DNA of 64,000 nt from assembly GCF_932274485.2 (NCBI RefSeq), contig NC_065885.2, forward strand, positions 27,665,062 to 27,729,061, read 5' to 3'. The notes under the pieces are model-generated. The model was not told the origin of the DNA. It saw only the letters and a program-made list of their open reading frames with translations, and did no database searches. The stretch is from Patella vulgata (lineage: Eukaryota > Mollusca > Gastropoda > Patellidae). The first letter of the stretch is position 1. The number at the start of each line of letters is the position of its first letter. The translations under genes and the position numbers were made by a program. Below, piece after piece: positions 12,560 to 21,615 of the stretch.

Positions 12560-13129
12560 CCCTTTATCACTTTGAAAGAGACTACAGTGTTCATCTGGTT
12601 GAAGCGAAATCTATGCACAGTGTTTATGCACGTGGGACGCACACGAAGGTTTATTTGTAGATGTTGGTGTTATCATTTGTTCGATCTGAATGTATACACA
12701 GTGTTTATGTTCATGAGATCAAGACGTTTTAAGTATTTACAACAATTTCCGATAACTATCTCGGAGTTATTGCTCTTGATAGCTTTGAAAAATTCTGCGG
12801 GCCCTCTAGAGGTTAAGGTTATCACGCGAATGATTTTAAATGTATACCCAGACTAAAAGACCCTTTGTCGTTATTATTACCAGGTGGATTTACGAACAGC
12901 TAAAGTTATCATCTGATTAAAATAATAATGCACTATAGAAGCCAATAAAATTTTTGAATACTTCGGTTGAAAAAAATAAAACTGTGATAACCTTTTGGAC
13001 TAAACGGTTTTCTGAAGCGGTACCATTAAGGAACATTAAGACTCCGATTATACCTAAAGCTCTTATCAAGTTCTTTACTTTCGTAGGTCTTTAGACCAAG
13101 GCTGCAACTTTATGTCGGGTTTATTTTGA
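12560..13129. other. no gene recognised
   Basis: The frame at 12572-12856 (94 residues) shows an imperfect repeat of its own peptide (VFMHVGRTRRF and VFMFMRSRRF), reflecting a local DNA duplication of about 100 bp rather than a known domain. I see no gene. Confidence 0.45.
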
Positions 13130-13440
13130 GCAAGTGATGCAACAATTAGACATTAAAAATATAAAGCAAATGCCCATTACTCTGAATCGCAAGATGCCAT
13201 TGAAAGATTTCATCAGACATTGAAGAACGTGATTATTAGGTTTTATTGTTTTGATTGGGACGAGGGTATTTGTCTACTTTTTTTCTCTAGCTGTTAAAGA
13301 ATCTCTGGGATTTTGTTCGTGTGAACTAATATTTGGCCATACTGTTCGTGGACCATTGAATATGTATAAGGACCAATGGCCCGTAGATGATCAACAGTAT
13401 GGTTTGTTGAATTATGTCACCGAATCTAGCACGACGTAAA
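13130..13440 (+). mobile_element. Gypsy (LTR retrotransposon) integrase fossil
   Basis: The plus strand carries the end of a Gypsy integrase catalytic core and the region after it: ERFHQTLK, then a stretch with ESLGF and ELIFGHTVRGPL, which are well-known blocks of this family. Nothing of gag, protease, reverse transcriptase or LTRs was seen around it, so it is an isolated broken remnant, evidently old. It is treated as a fossil only. Confidence 0.85.
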
Positions 13441-13565
13441 AATAATAATAAAAAAAATATTGTCCACTTATCATTTGTCTAGATCTCTTGGCATGCCGAG
13501 TTTTATTCAATCATAAATGGGCCATAAATCACATAATCTACCCGGAGTTAAGTGATGTAGACAAA

Positions 13566-14380
13566 ATGGCAGCTACCAGCAAGGAGTAGTTGTTAAGTGA
13601 AGTTGAGCAACTTATTGCAGTTTGGGAAAGCTGTGTCTGTTTGTGGGATGTTACATCCAAAGATTACAAGGACAAAAACAAAAAGAAGGCTGCCATACAT
13701 GTACAATACATATCATGCATAATACATACACAGCCAAGGTATTGGCATTGCTTACCATATACATATTATGGTAGTAAAAATAGATAAATACCAAAAGTAT
13801 ATTGCTCAGTGGTTTCAGTTATTTTTTCAGCAATAGCGTGGCTACTTCCGAAGTAGGCTGGCAAAATGCCAATTTTCATAAGTGCATGATGGGACCACCG
13901 TAGCAAAAGGCCTTGTGGAGACCACTGGGAGTGATACATTTTTTATCTTCCTCTATTTTTGGTGGAAGTCATATTTATTTTCCACATTGTAAACCCCCAT
14001 TCGGACGACGAGCAGTACAGCACAGGGAAAGCCATGATCAAGAATAATGCAGACTAGGCTGAAGTTTGGTTGTTGGATTTTTCGTATATAAAAGGGCTAT
14101 ACATTAATAAGAACAATAACGTTTATTTCCATTTCAGTTGATGAAGATGAAGATGAAGTCCCTTCGGACACAGTCAAACCATGAGAAAAACAAGGTGCTG
14201 GCAGCGATGAGCAGTGGAGCAGGCGCTGACGACATGTCAAAGGTCAACTGGGTTCATTATGACCAGCTGCATTTTTTGGAGGAAGTTGCCGGAAAGCGCA
14301 CAGAAACTAGATCAAATCAGACAAGTCAGTCAATTCCAGCATTTTGTCCTGCCAAGAGACTACACCAGCATCCGAGTTGA
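13566..14380 (+). pseudogene. Harbinger MADF-type DNA-binding protein remnant
   Basis: From an ATG at 13566 the reading is MAATSKE, a stop, then LLSEVEQLIAVWESCVCLWD followed by VTSKDYKDKNKKKAA. This is a MADF-like fold: an acidic start, a hydrophobic E-L-I block, a C-LWD block, then DYK(D/N)K with lysines. It lies at 13566-13700. A likely second exon begins after a TTTCAG acceptor at 14138, first reading an acidic run (VDEDEDEVPSD), then a frame ending in WVHYDQLHFLEEVAGKRTET. In the family this protein partners the transposase and carries it to the element ends and the nucleus. The early stop and the frame change between segments make this copy non-functional. Confidence 0.7.
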
Positions 14381-14935
14381 TGTGGTCACACAAGACGTCT
14401 CTGTTCGTGTTCCTATATCTAACTGCCTCCACTGCAAGACACCTGTAATATCTATTAGTCCTTTTGGTTCTGATTCCTGTGCGACAGCTTCAGATGCCAG
14501 TGGTTCTGGCCTGCAGCTACCATCAGCGAAAATTCCGACATCCTTCGTAAGTGGCCATTTCTTGTATGGTTTTATCATACCATTATTCAAAGGAAAGGCA
14601 TCGTCTCCTACAAACACGTATGGCAACAGCTTGTCGGTCCCGGAAATTGGCACTTCGATGTAATGTTAAGTTCTCCAGTTTCTAAGGCCTTTGCAATCGT
14701 TGAGGTCTTGTACATCCGAAGCTCGACCATTTTGTCCAACATCTATATATGTGAACTTGCAATCATCATCATCCAAAGTACAATGCTAAATGTCCCTTTA
14801 TATTTAAAGTAATACGACCCACGCTTTGCTGGGGCCTGTATTACAATATGCCTCCCATCAATGACACCAATGCATTGAAGGCCTGCTATCGAGTCACAAA
14901 TTCTTTTGCTTTTCTTCCCATTATTGTGCTGATTG
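14360..14935 (-). pseudogene. PIF/Harbinger DDE transposase remnant
   Basis: Reading on the minus strand from about 14930: [20 protein letters not shown] then [13 protein letters not shown], which contains the first catalytic aspartate block (GVIDGRH) and the conserved YFKYKG(T/F)S block. A frame change follows, then [17 protein letters not shown], with the second aspartate in YIDVG. After another frame change comes PYVFVGDDAFPL and MIKPY, the block before the final catalytic acidic residue. The C-terminal part with the last acidic residue is missing or replaced. At least two frameshifts are visible. The active enzyme would excise and insert the element at short AT-rich sites. Confidence 0.88.
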
Positions 14936-14999
14936 AGGTACCTTGAAAGATATATAGAAAATGCTTTTTATTTTTAAGCTAATGAGGCAGTGGTAGTGG

Positions 15000-15500
15000 A
15001 CGATCTCGCTAATGGGTATGGGTGTTTAGCAAAAATGCGACCGACTGATGCACATGTCCCTAATACGAGTGACGCAGTCAGGGGCCGAGTAACACAGATG
15101 ATAGTTTTCTAGGCGCCAGAAGCTGATCTGGAAGCTGGGAATAGGGGGTGGGTGTGGGTGGGGCGGTTCCAAATCTAGGACGCCATCCACAATCACACCC
15201 CACAATGAATGTCAACTAAATACTGGCTATAACACTGGGCGTCCCGGTAGAACATAGATCGTATTGCCTATAGTTGTTCGCCGATCGTTATCTCGTTAGA
15301 AAGCAGTTTCATTCAAGTTGACATAAAGTATATGTCATATAATATGATGATTGTTATTGATTTTGTAATTAAATTTATGTGAACCTTAGGGCAGTGGCTA
15401 GAACACTGAGCAACCAGAGAAAAATTTGAAAAATTGAACCAATATCCTGGCACATGAGGTCATTGCTGGGGGCAATTTTTTGTGAACAAGGGAACCAGAA
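15000..15500. other. no gene recognised
   Basis: Non-coding sequence between the Harbinger remnant and a locally duplicated region; a G-rich patch lies near 15143-15160. No repeat ends recognised. Confidence 0.45.
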
Positions 15501-15504
15501 ATAG

Positions 15505-15985
15505 GAGTCAATGGGACAGAATCTCGAAATCAGCCCCTGTCAATTCCGCCTGTTTTGCCAGAGTTGTCAGAACATTTGTACAGTCTGTCGACCCACACAC
15601 CGGCGGTACTACTAACTGCACAGTTCACTATAACCGTGAATATGACTGTGCTGGGGCAGTATAAGACCACAGAGAAGTGGAAGAATGGTGCCATAATGGA
15701 ATCTAGCGGCGCAGGGGCGAAAAAAATTCAGATATGTAACTGACCTTTTAATTTTTGGGGACTGGGCCTGAAAAATTATAGTCAATCTCATGATAAATGC
15801 GATGAAATTCTCCTTAACGAGATGATAGGAAATGCGACAGAATCTTGAGGCCCGTCCGTCAATCTCGCCTGTTTTGTGAAAGTAGAAATAACAATTTTAC
15901 CTATTAGAATTGAGCACCGTAGGCGCGAAAATTTTTAGATTATGTAACTGAGCTTTTAATTTTTTGGGACTGGGCTTTAGGGGGG
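15505..15985 (+). repeat. diverged local tandem duplication
   Basis: Two diverged copies of one segment lie head to tail. GGGACAGAATCTCGAAATCAG with GCCTGTTTTG (about 15512-15560) recurs as GACAGAATCTTGAGG with GCCTGTTTTG (about 15837-15880), and ATGTAACTGACCTTTTAATT (about 15733) recurs at about 15943. Spacing between copies differs, so one copy gained or lost sequence. No function seen. Confidence 0.65.
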
Positions 15986-16210
15986 CGCTTACTTGGTCTC
16001 TGAAATGTCATTTACTGGACTTTGGGATCTGGGGGAAGGTTTTGCAGGATTCTGATGGTCAGAATGAGTAAAATACGTTTTAATTTCTAGTGGGATTAAA
16101 TATGCAATAAGTAAAAATTCTTATGTTCATAATTAAAAGATTTTTTTACGCATTTCTGAAACAAACTATGCTTCCGATAACTTCTTACCAACTGTTCGAC
16201 TAATGTTAGT

Positions 16211-16220
16211 CGTATGACAA
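16211..16220 (+). repeat. left target-site duplication of the long-TIR element
   Basis: CGTATGACAA lies immediately left of the element and is repeated exactly at 18227-18236, immediately right of it. Confidence 0.85.
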
Positions 16221-18226
16221 GGGCCATACTATATACCGGAAAACACCGGAAAACAACCGGAAAACACCATTTTATACTGAATACCGGAAAACACCGGAAA
16301 AACACAAAATACCGGAAAACATCCTAAATACCGGAAAACACCCTAAATAGGTAACCCGGAGCCTGGTCCTCTGTGTGCGGTTTTGGACCAAGTGAGCGCC
16401 GATGAAGGAAGGTCAAGGTCATTACGATGTTCGTTTTACAAATAGCCCCCCCCCCCCGCCCCCCTCCCCCCCCAAAAAAAATTCGATTTTTTTTCTCCAA
16501 AATTTTGTTGATGCCTATTATGTTTTGAATGTTTTAAAAGACGCAATCAGTCTACCTCCATCATTGACCATATTTTATTTTGTATTTTAATTTTAGTTTT
16601 CAGTAAATTTTAGTAGATTTCTGTGTTTCAGTATTTCGGTAGATTAAACACTGCCCTCGGAGGGCCCCATTACATGCCGGTTGCGCCGGTCTCCTGATTC
16701 TTACCAGTAACGCTGGCATCAGGGTGGTACAAATTAGTGGAAGGCACGACTAGGCCAACTCCTCCCTAGGTAACTAAAAATCGCATCATAAAAAAGCAAG
16801 TATCACCAAAAGCGAGTTAATAAATCTCTGAATAGTTCGAGTTGAAGTTCCAGGTTTAACCGCTATGTGTCCTAATCACGAAACGAAATGGATGCCACGC
16901 AATTCTCGGACAGTGTCTGAAAAGTGTCTATCCTTTCCAAGAGCTACCCATCTCGTTGGAAGGGCTAAAAATCTACTTGTTTCTGAGCTTACTTTCATTC
17001 CAGGGTCAAATATAATCACTTCAACCATAATAATATTCAACATATTCCATCATATTCCGAGGGCCGCACACAGGATTTTTTTCTGGATTACTTTTCGAGC
17101 TTTTTTCCCCAACTTGTTGACCAGTTTTCCTTGAGAAAACCCCAACTTTCGCCCAATTGTCCATGAGAAAACTACATATTCTATCTTACTGCATTGACGG
17201 GAAAAGGGTTGATCGATAAATTTTCAAGGAAGCAATTGTTGTTTTGTTTGTGAAATAGAGGACTTTAGCCGATGAGGCTACTTCCCCCCCCCCCCCGAGA
17301 ACCTCAGGCAACCAATTTGTTTTATGTACTACTATCGTAATAAAACATTACTATGTTAACCACTTCCTGGTGGCTGAAAACTTACACCGAATGCGTATTC
17401 GGAAACAAATTTCCCCGAGAAAATGTTTTTTCCGACAATTGATATTCGAGATGTCGTCTGTTGCACAAATTATGCTGCACTGTGTAAGAACTTGCATCCT
17501 TTGATCTGAAGATTGTAGATGGAAAAGTATCATTTGCACTATTTCAAAGTAAACCTGCATTTTCGTATATCATACCGTAATTTGTGATTAATGACCATGA
17601 TTGTGGAAATAATATGGGTTGAGGAACGGAAGATCTATGTTCGTCACGTGACTGGACAATTCCACCCCCGTCCCACCCTGACGATGATCCCTCCCGGAGC
17701 GGCGCGCTCTCTAAAAAAATCTCGGGCACAGTTTACTCTTTTAAGTTTTCCGGTAGCTATTTAGTAACCCGGAGCGCCGATGAAATAAGTTCATTAACAT
17801 ACAAGAAAATTTCTTTTCAGATTATTTTTTAACAATTTATTCTCCCAAATTTCTCTCCAAAAAAAATTCAAATTTTTTTTCCAGTATTTTTCTCTGTAAA
17901 ATTATTTTCTACTGAATTTTTTTTTGTAAAACCAATTTTTCGGAAAAATTTGATTCGTCAAAAAGATTTGGGAGAAAAAAAAATTCAAATTTTTTTTTTC
18001 GGGTGGAGGGCTATTTGTAAAACGAACATCGTAATGACCTTGACCTTCCTTCATCGGCGCTCACTTGGTCCAAAACAACACACAGATGACCAGGCTCCGG
18101 GTTACCTATTTAGGGTGTTTTCCGGTATTTAGGGTGTTTTCCGGTATTTAGTATTTTTCCGGTGTTTTCCGGTATTCAGTATAAAATGGTGTTTTCTGGT
18201 GTGTGTTTTCCGGTATATAGTATTGC
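16221..18226. mobile_element. non-autonomous DNA transposon with long inverted ends (MULE-like)
   Basis: A 2006-bp element has inverted arms of about 265-280 bp. The left arm (16221 to about 16500) begins with ATACTATATACCGGAAAACA; the right arm (about 17950-18226) is its near-perfect reverse complement, including the CCGGAAAACACC-type direct repeats, the TAACCCGGAGCCTGGTC block, the GGTCAAGGTCATTACGATGT block and the poly-C/A-T-rich inner edge. A perfect 10-bp target duplication (CGTATGACAA) flanks it. Arm length and 9-10 bp duplications are the classic signature of Mutator-like elements. The interior has no recognisable transposase. A degraded piece of the same arm (TAACCCGGAGCGCCGATGAA) recurs at about 17766-17785 inside. 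The outermost two bases differ between arms. Confidence 0.88.
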
Positions 18227-18289
18227 CGTATGACAACCAATAATATAATTTAAGTTATCAAAATCTTCGTAACAAACTCTCTCAATTTC

Positions 18290-18890
18290 TTAGACCAACA
18301 TACTCATAATAGGGAATTTGTTTATTCAAACATGAAAAGTTGACTAGGTTATTTTATACTATACCGTTGCCATGTAGGTGCACGCATTCACACAAAAAAT
18401 TTTCCTTCTGTTTTGGCATTGCTTACCTCATTAATTTATTTAGTCTGAGTCCGACTGCAGTGAGCACTTATTATGAGACCGAGTATGTGACGTAAGAAAT
18501 TTAGGTGCACGTATATTAAGTATTTGGGGTTTTTCCCTTCTATTCTGGCATTATTTGTTTACCTCATTAATTCATTTGGTCAGTCGCCGATGCATAATTT
18601 TGAGACCGACTGCAATGACTGCACTTATTTTGAGACCGACTATTTTTTATCCCTGGGGTAAATTATTTTACTTAGACCAACTCACAACAGAATAAGGGTA
18701 AAAAACATTTTTTCAAACATGATAAGTTGTCAAGGTTATATTATACTAATATAAAGTTTTGGATGAGTAGCGTGACGTATGCAATTTAGGTGAGCACTTA
18801 TTCTGAGATCGACTGCACTTCTTTGCGACCGACTGCATTTATTTTGCGACCGACTATTTTTTTCGCTGCAAACCCCCCCCCCCCCACTAC
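18290..18890 (+). repeat. diverged tandem duplication with GACCGACTGCA motifs
   Basis: A segment starting with CTTAGACCAAC (about 18290) and continuing through TTCAAACATGA(A/T)AAGTTG and a TAGGTG(C/A) block is repeated from about 18678. Each copy contains several copies of the short phrase GAGACCGACTGCA. A related stretch (TTTTTCCCTTCTATT then GTTTACCTC) also occurs at 39468-39505, upstream of the fossil exon at 39604. The region ends in a C-run at about 18875. Confidence 0.6.
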
Positions 18891-18911
18891 ACCCCGACAT
18901 TTACGCCCCTG

Positions 18912-19023
18912 GGTATGTGGAGGGGGATGATGAAGATGATGATGACGAGCTGCCAGAAGTTCGACGTTCCACAAAGAAACCTGTTAAAGAGATAGGGCTA
19001 CAATATTCTTTAAATGGCATTTA
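18912..19023 (+). other. short acidic coding-like stretch, unassigned
   Basis: One frame reads an acidic run (VEGDDEDDDDELPEV) followed by RRSTKKPVKEIG and a stop. Such R-(R/S)-S-T-(R/K)-K-P tails occur near the C-termini of some mobile-element polyproteins, so this may be a fragment of an old element. The resemblance is weak and nothing adjacent confirms it. Confidence 0.3.
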
Positions 19024-19418
19024 GTAATTGGAACATAATCAAATAACACACTATTTATGGATAACAATTACTGTGGTTTATTTCACTGCGACGTTTCAAT
19101 GCCTGAGGTCAAGGTGGAAAAGACACTATGTGCTGATGACATCTTTGGACAATATGAAGCTTCAGAATTAAAAACTATTTCTGATGCAACAATGAAGAAA
19201 TTTGTGAAACACAAAATCCAAACATTGACTTTTAACTATAGCATGTCCATGTCTTCTTTATTTGCCGTCTTTAAACAGTATAACTTATAACTTAAAATTA
19301 TGGCAGAGCTAGGCCCCGACAATACGTTTTCTTTTCTTCGAATCTTCGATTTTCCCTCCAAAATCCTCCTTTTCTCGGAAAATTGCAGTAACAAGTTGCC
19401 CAACATGTTGTCGAACTG

Positions 19419-20035
19419 TTGCCGTGTGTATATAAACTGGCATTCATTTTGTACAATGTTGTCAAACGATTCGGACGACAAAGTCAGTTTGTAGGAAATA
19501 TGGTTGAAAAAGAAAACGTAGATTCTGACAAAATATTATCTAAAGCTAGTCAATGTCCAGAATTTATGCAGAAAATAATTAACAAGGATTTAATGTACTT
19601 AAATATATCGGATCGTGAGGAAGATAAAAATTATAAACGCTTTTCAATTTCGAGTGACAAAAAGGCGTCAGTGAATGTGCCCATAAATACCTTACGCAGA
19701 AATCAATGGGCTGTGAACTCGTTTAACAGTTGGTCAGTGTGGCGAAATAATAAACACGAGAGTGAGCGAAAAACCCTGGGTGTCTAGATCCGTCTTGGTA
19801 GTAAGCAAAATAATGATGACTACTACTCACCGAATTCGTATTTAGATATGGGAATAGTTTCACATTTATGGATTGCGAATAAAACTGATGTGGACGTACT
19901 TACACAATCGAGAATTGAGAGTTTCAGATACGTTCTTGGTGGTCAGATGAAGAAACTAAGTAACATGGATCTAGGAAAATTCGTCGACGGAATCGTTCGA
20001 CATCATTGCACAAAAACGCCAATAAAATGTTAAAA
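19419..20035 (+). pseudogene. possible tyrosine-recombinase-like (DUF3504/Crypton-type) fragment
   Basis: The frame at 19419-19787 carries NQWAVNSFNSWSVWRNN, which resembles the N-terminal W-A-V-x-x-F-x-x-W-x-x-x-R-N block of DUF3504 proteins (Crypton-derived recombinases and their domesticated relatives). After a stop, 19848-20033 reads on as an open frame of similar composition (SRIESFRYVLGGQMKKLSN). No catalytic R-H-R-Y residues are visible. The frame at 19057-19290 just upstream may belong to the same remnant, but I recognise nothing in it. Treat as a low-confidence call. Confidence 0.3.
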
Positions 20036-21207
20036 GAAAGAATTTGTGTCCTTTTTCATTGCGGAGTGACGGAAACCTGTTGTGGCGTCATCAGGGGTGA
20101 TATTATACGTTTCATAACATACATGGAGATCAAAGGAAATAAAATCTCAAGGTGTGTAACGCGAGTTCTACACTTTGGCACAGGCTCCTCCACTTCAATA
20201 GCGTTACATTTTGCAATATTTGTTGAATGCTCAATATTTCTGGGATTATGGTGGGCATTTTATTATCTAACGGTTGGTGAAACATTACAGTATCATGTGT
20301 CTCTTCATTTTAATCATTTTGTTAAATAAATTGGCCATGTGTTTCAATAGACATGGCCATCGTAGTTTCCCAATCAAAGGCCAGAGGATCCAAATGAAAT
20401 TTAGTTGATACTGAGCGTATTAACAATCCCAAAGCTTTCATCTCCAATCCCTAATCGGATCCATAGATACCCAATTGGATTTCCTATAATTTTTTTATAT
20501 TGATATTTTTAAAGGACATAATGAATTACTGTATCATCATTCTGCCCGCCTCATACCGTAATTGAATAGGTACTCCAGGCAAAGTCTGATCAGCTCTTAG
20601 CTTCAGTTGATGCCTGTCTCTTCGTTATAAATATGATGCCACAATTGCCATAATGCATTTTATCAACATCGTACTCCCGAAGACCACTATAATTTGCCAC
20701 CCGTTTCAAAATCGACACATACAGATTTTCCCAATTCGCGGATTTTATATCATGAAGTTTTCCGATCGATGCACCTCGGATCCTCATTGGAGTCAAATTT
20801 CAAAGACACCGGGAATTACCACTTCTGGGATAAATAGGGTCGGAGAGGCCCCATCTGCCACTGGGCAAGCTTTACTCATGACCTTGACGACCAAATATCA
20901 CAAGTTAGTTTTTTAATGCAACATATTTAAAATCTGGAGAAAAATATGAAAACGTAAAATCTAAATTTATAAAATAAATCGATTTTGCTCGAAGCTTCAA
21001 ATCACTCTATATGAACACAATTATGGATTGACAGTTTTTTTTGCTCTTACTCCTAATAAAGAAAGTAATTACTATATCAATCAATTTTAACTCAAAATTT
21101 GATAGAACATGGAGTTTTAAGTATGTTGGCTAAAAACCTAGAATGTTTAAAGTTTGTTAATAGTTATTAATTTTAAAGAAGCTGTAACTCAAACTAGTAT
21201 GCAGAGG
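20036..21207. other. no gene recognised
   Basis: AT-rich non-coding sequence. The 107-residue frame at 20006-20329 and the minus frame at 20590-20796 show no known domain. A CTGATGACGCCACAACAGG block on the reverse strand (about 20075-20093) is reminiscent of ends of Penelope-like or related elements, but no supporting sequence was found. Confidence 0.45.
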
Positions 21208-21615
21208 CAGGTGCGGGTTTATTGAAATGAAATGAAATGAAATGGAGTTTAACGTCCTACTGTTCTGCTCCTATCCTGGGCTAATGAAGACGGGCATACG
21301 CCATACAGTGTGCTATGAGGGAAATTTTGCCCGGACAGCGGCACTACGGCCTACTCTTATATCGAATTCCAACTGCCAAGGGATCTTTTACGTGCACGCC
21401 AATGTGTACACGGGACCTCGGTTTTTCGTCCCATCCGAACGACTAGACAGCTTTCCTTGTCAGCCCCTCCATCCTGCATCACTGACAAGGGAGAACCACG
21501 CCGGAAAATCTGGATGAACTTTCTCGGCCAATGCAGGGATCGAACACCCGACCTCCAGGCTAGCGAGCTAGCGTCTTACCCACTTAACCACGTGATCCCC
21601 AGGTGCGGGTTTATT
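21208..21615 (-). repeat. tRNA-derived SINE with perfect 16-bp target duplication
   Basis: On the minus strand the SINE begins with a tRNA-like head: box A in TGGTTAAGTGGG and box B in GGTGTTCGATCCCTGC. It continues through the conserved body (GTGCACGTAAAAGATCCCTT, GAATTCGATATAAGAGTAGG) and ends in a (ATTTC)n tail at 21224-21242. The direct repeat CAGGTGCGGGTTTATT is present at 21208-21223 and again at 21600-21615, so the target duplication is intact and the insertion is recent. The insertion itself is about 376 bp. Confidence 0.96.

Larger units (their letters stand above)
13480..14935. mobile_element. PIF/Harbinger DNA transposon, decayed
   Basis: Two convergent gene remnants typical of PIF/Harbinger lie here: a MADF/Myb-like DNA-binding gene on the plus strand (13566-14380) and a DDE transposase on the minus strand (14930-14360). 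This two-gene arrangement is a hallmark of the superfamily. I could not find inverted ends or a 3-bp TWA target duplication, so the limits are approximate. Confidence 0.8.

Noticed and set aside
13130-13440. LTR pair around the Gypsy fossil
   Set aside because: I looked for direct repeats on either side and found none; only the integrase piece remains.
20006-20329. 107-residue frame with a hydrophobic C-terminal part as a membrane protein gene
   Set aside because: No signal, domain or splice context; composition fits translated AT-rich DNA.
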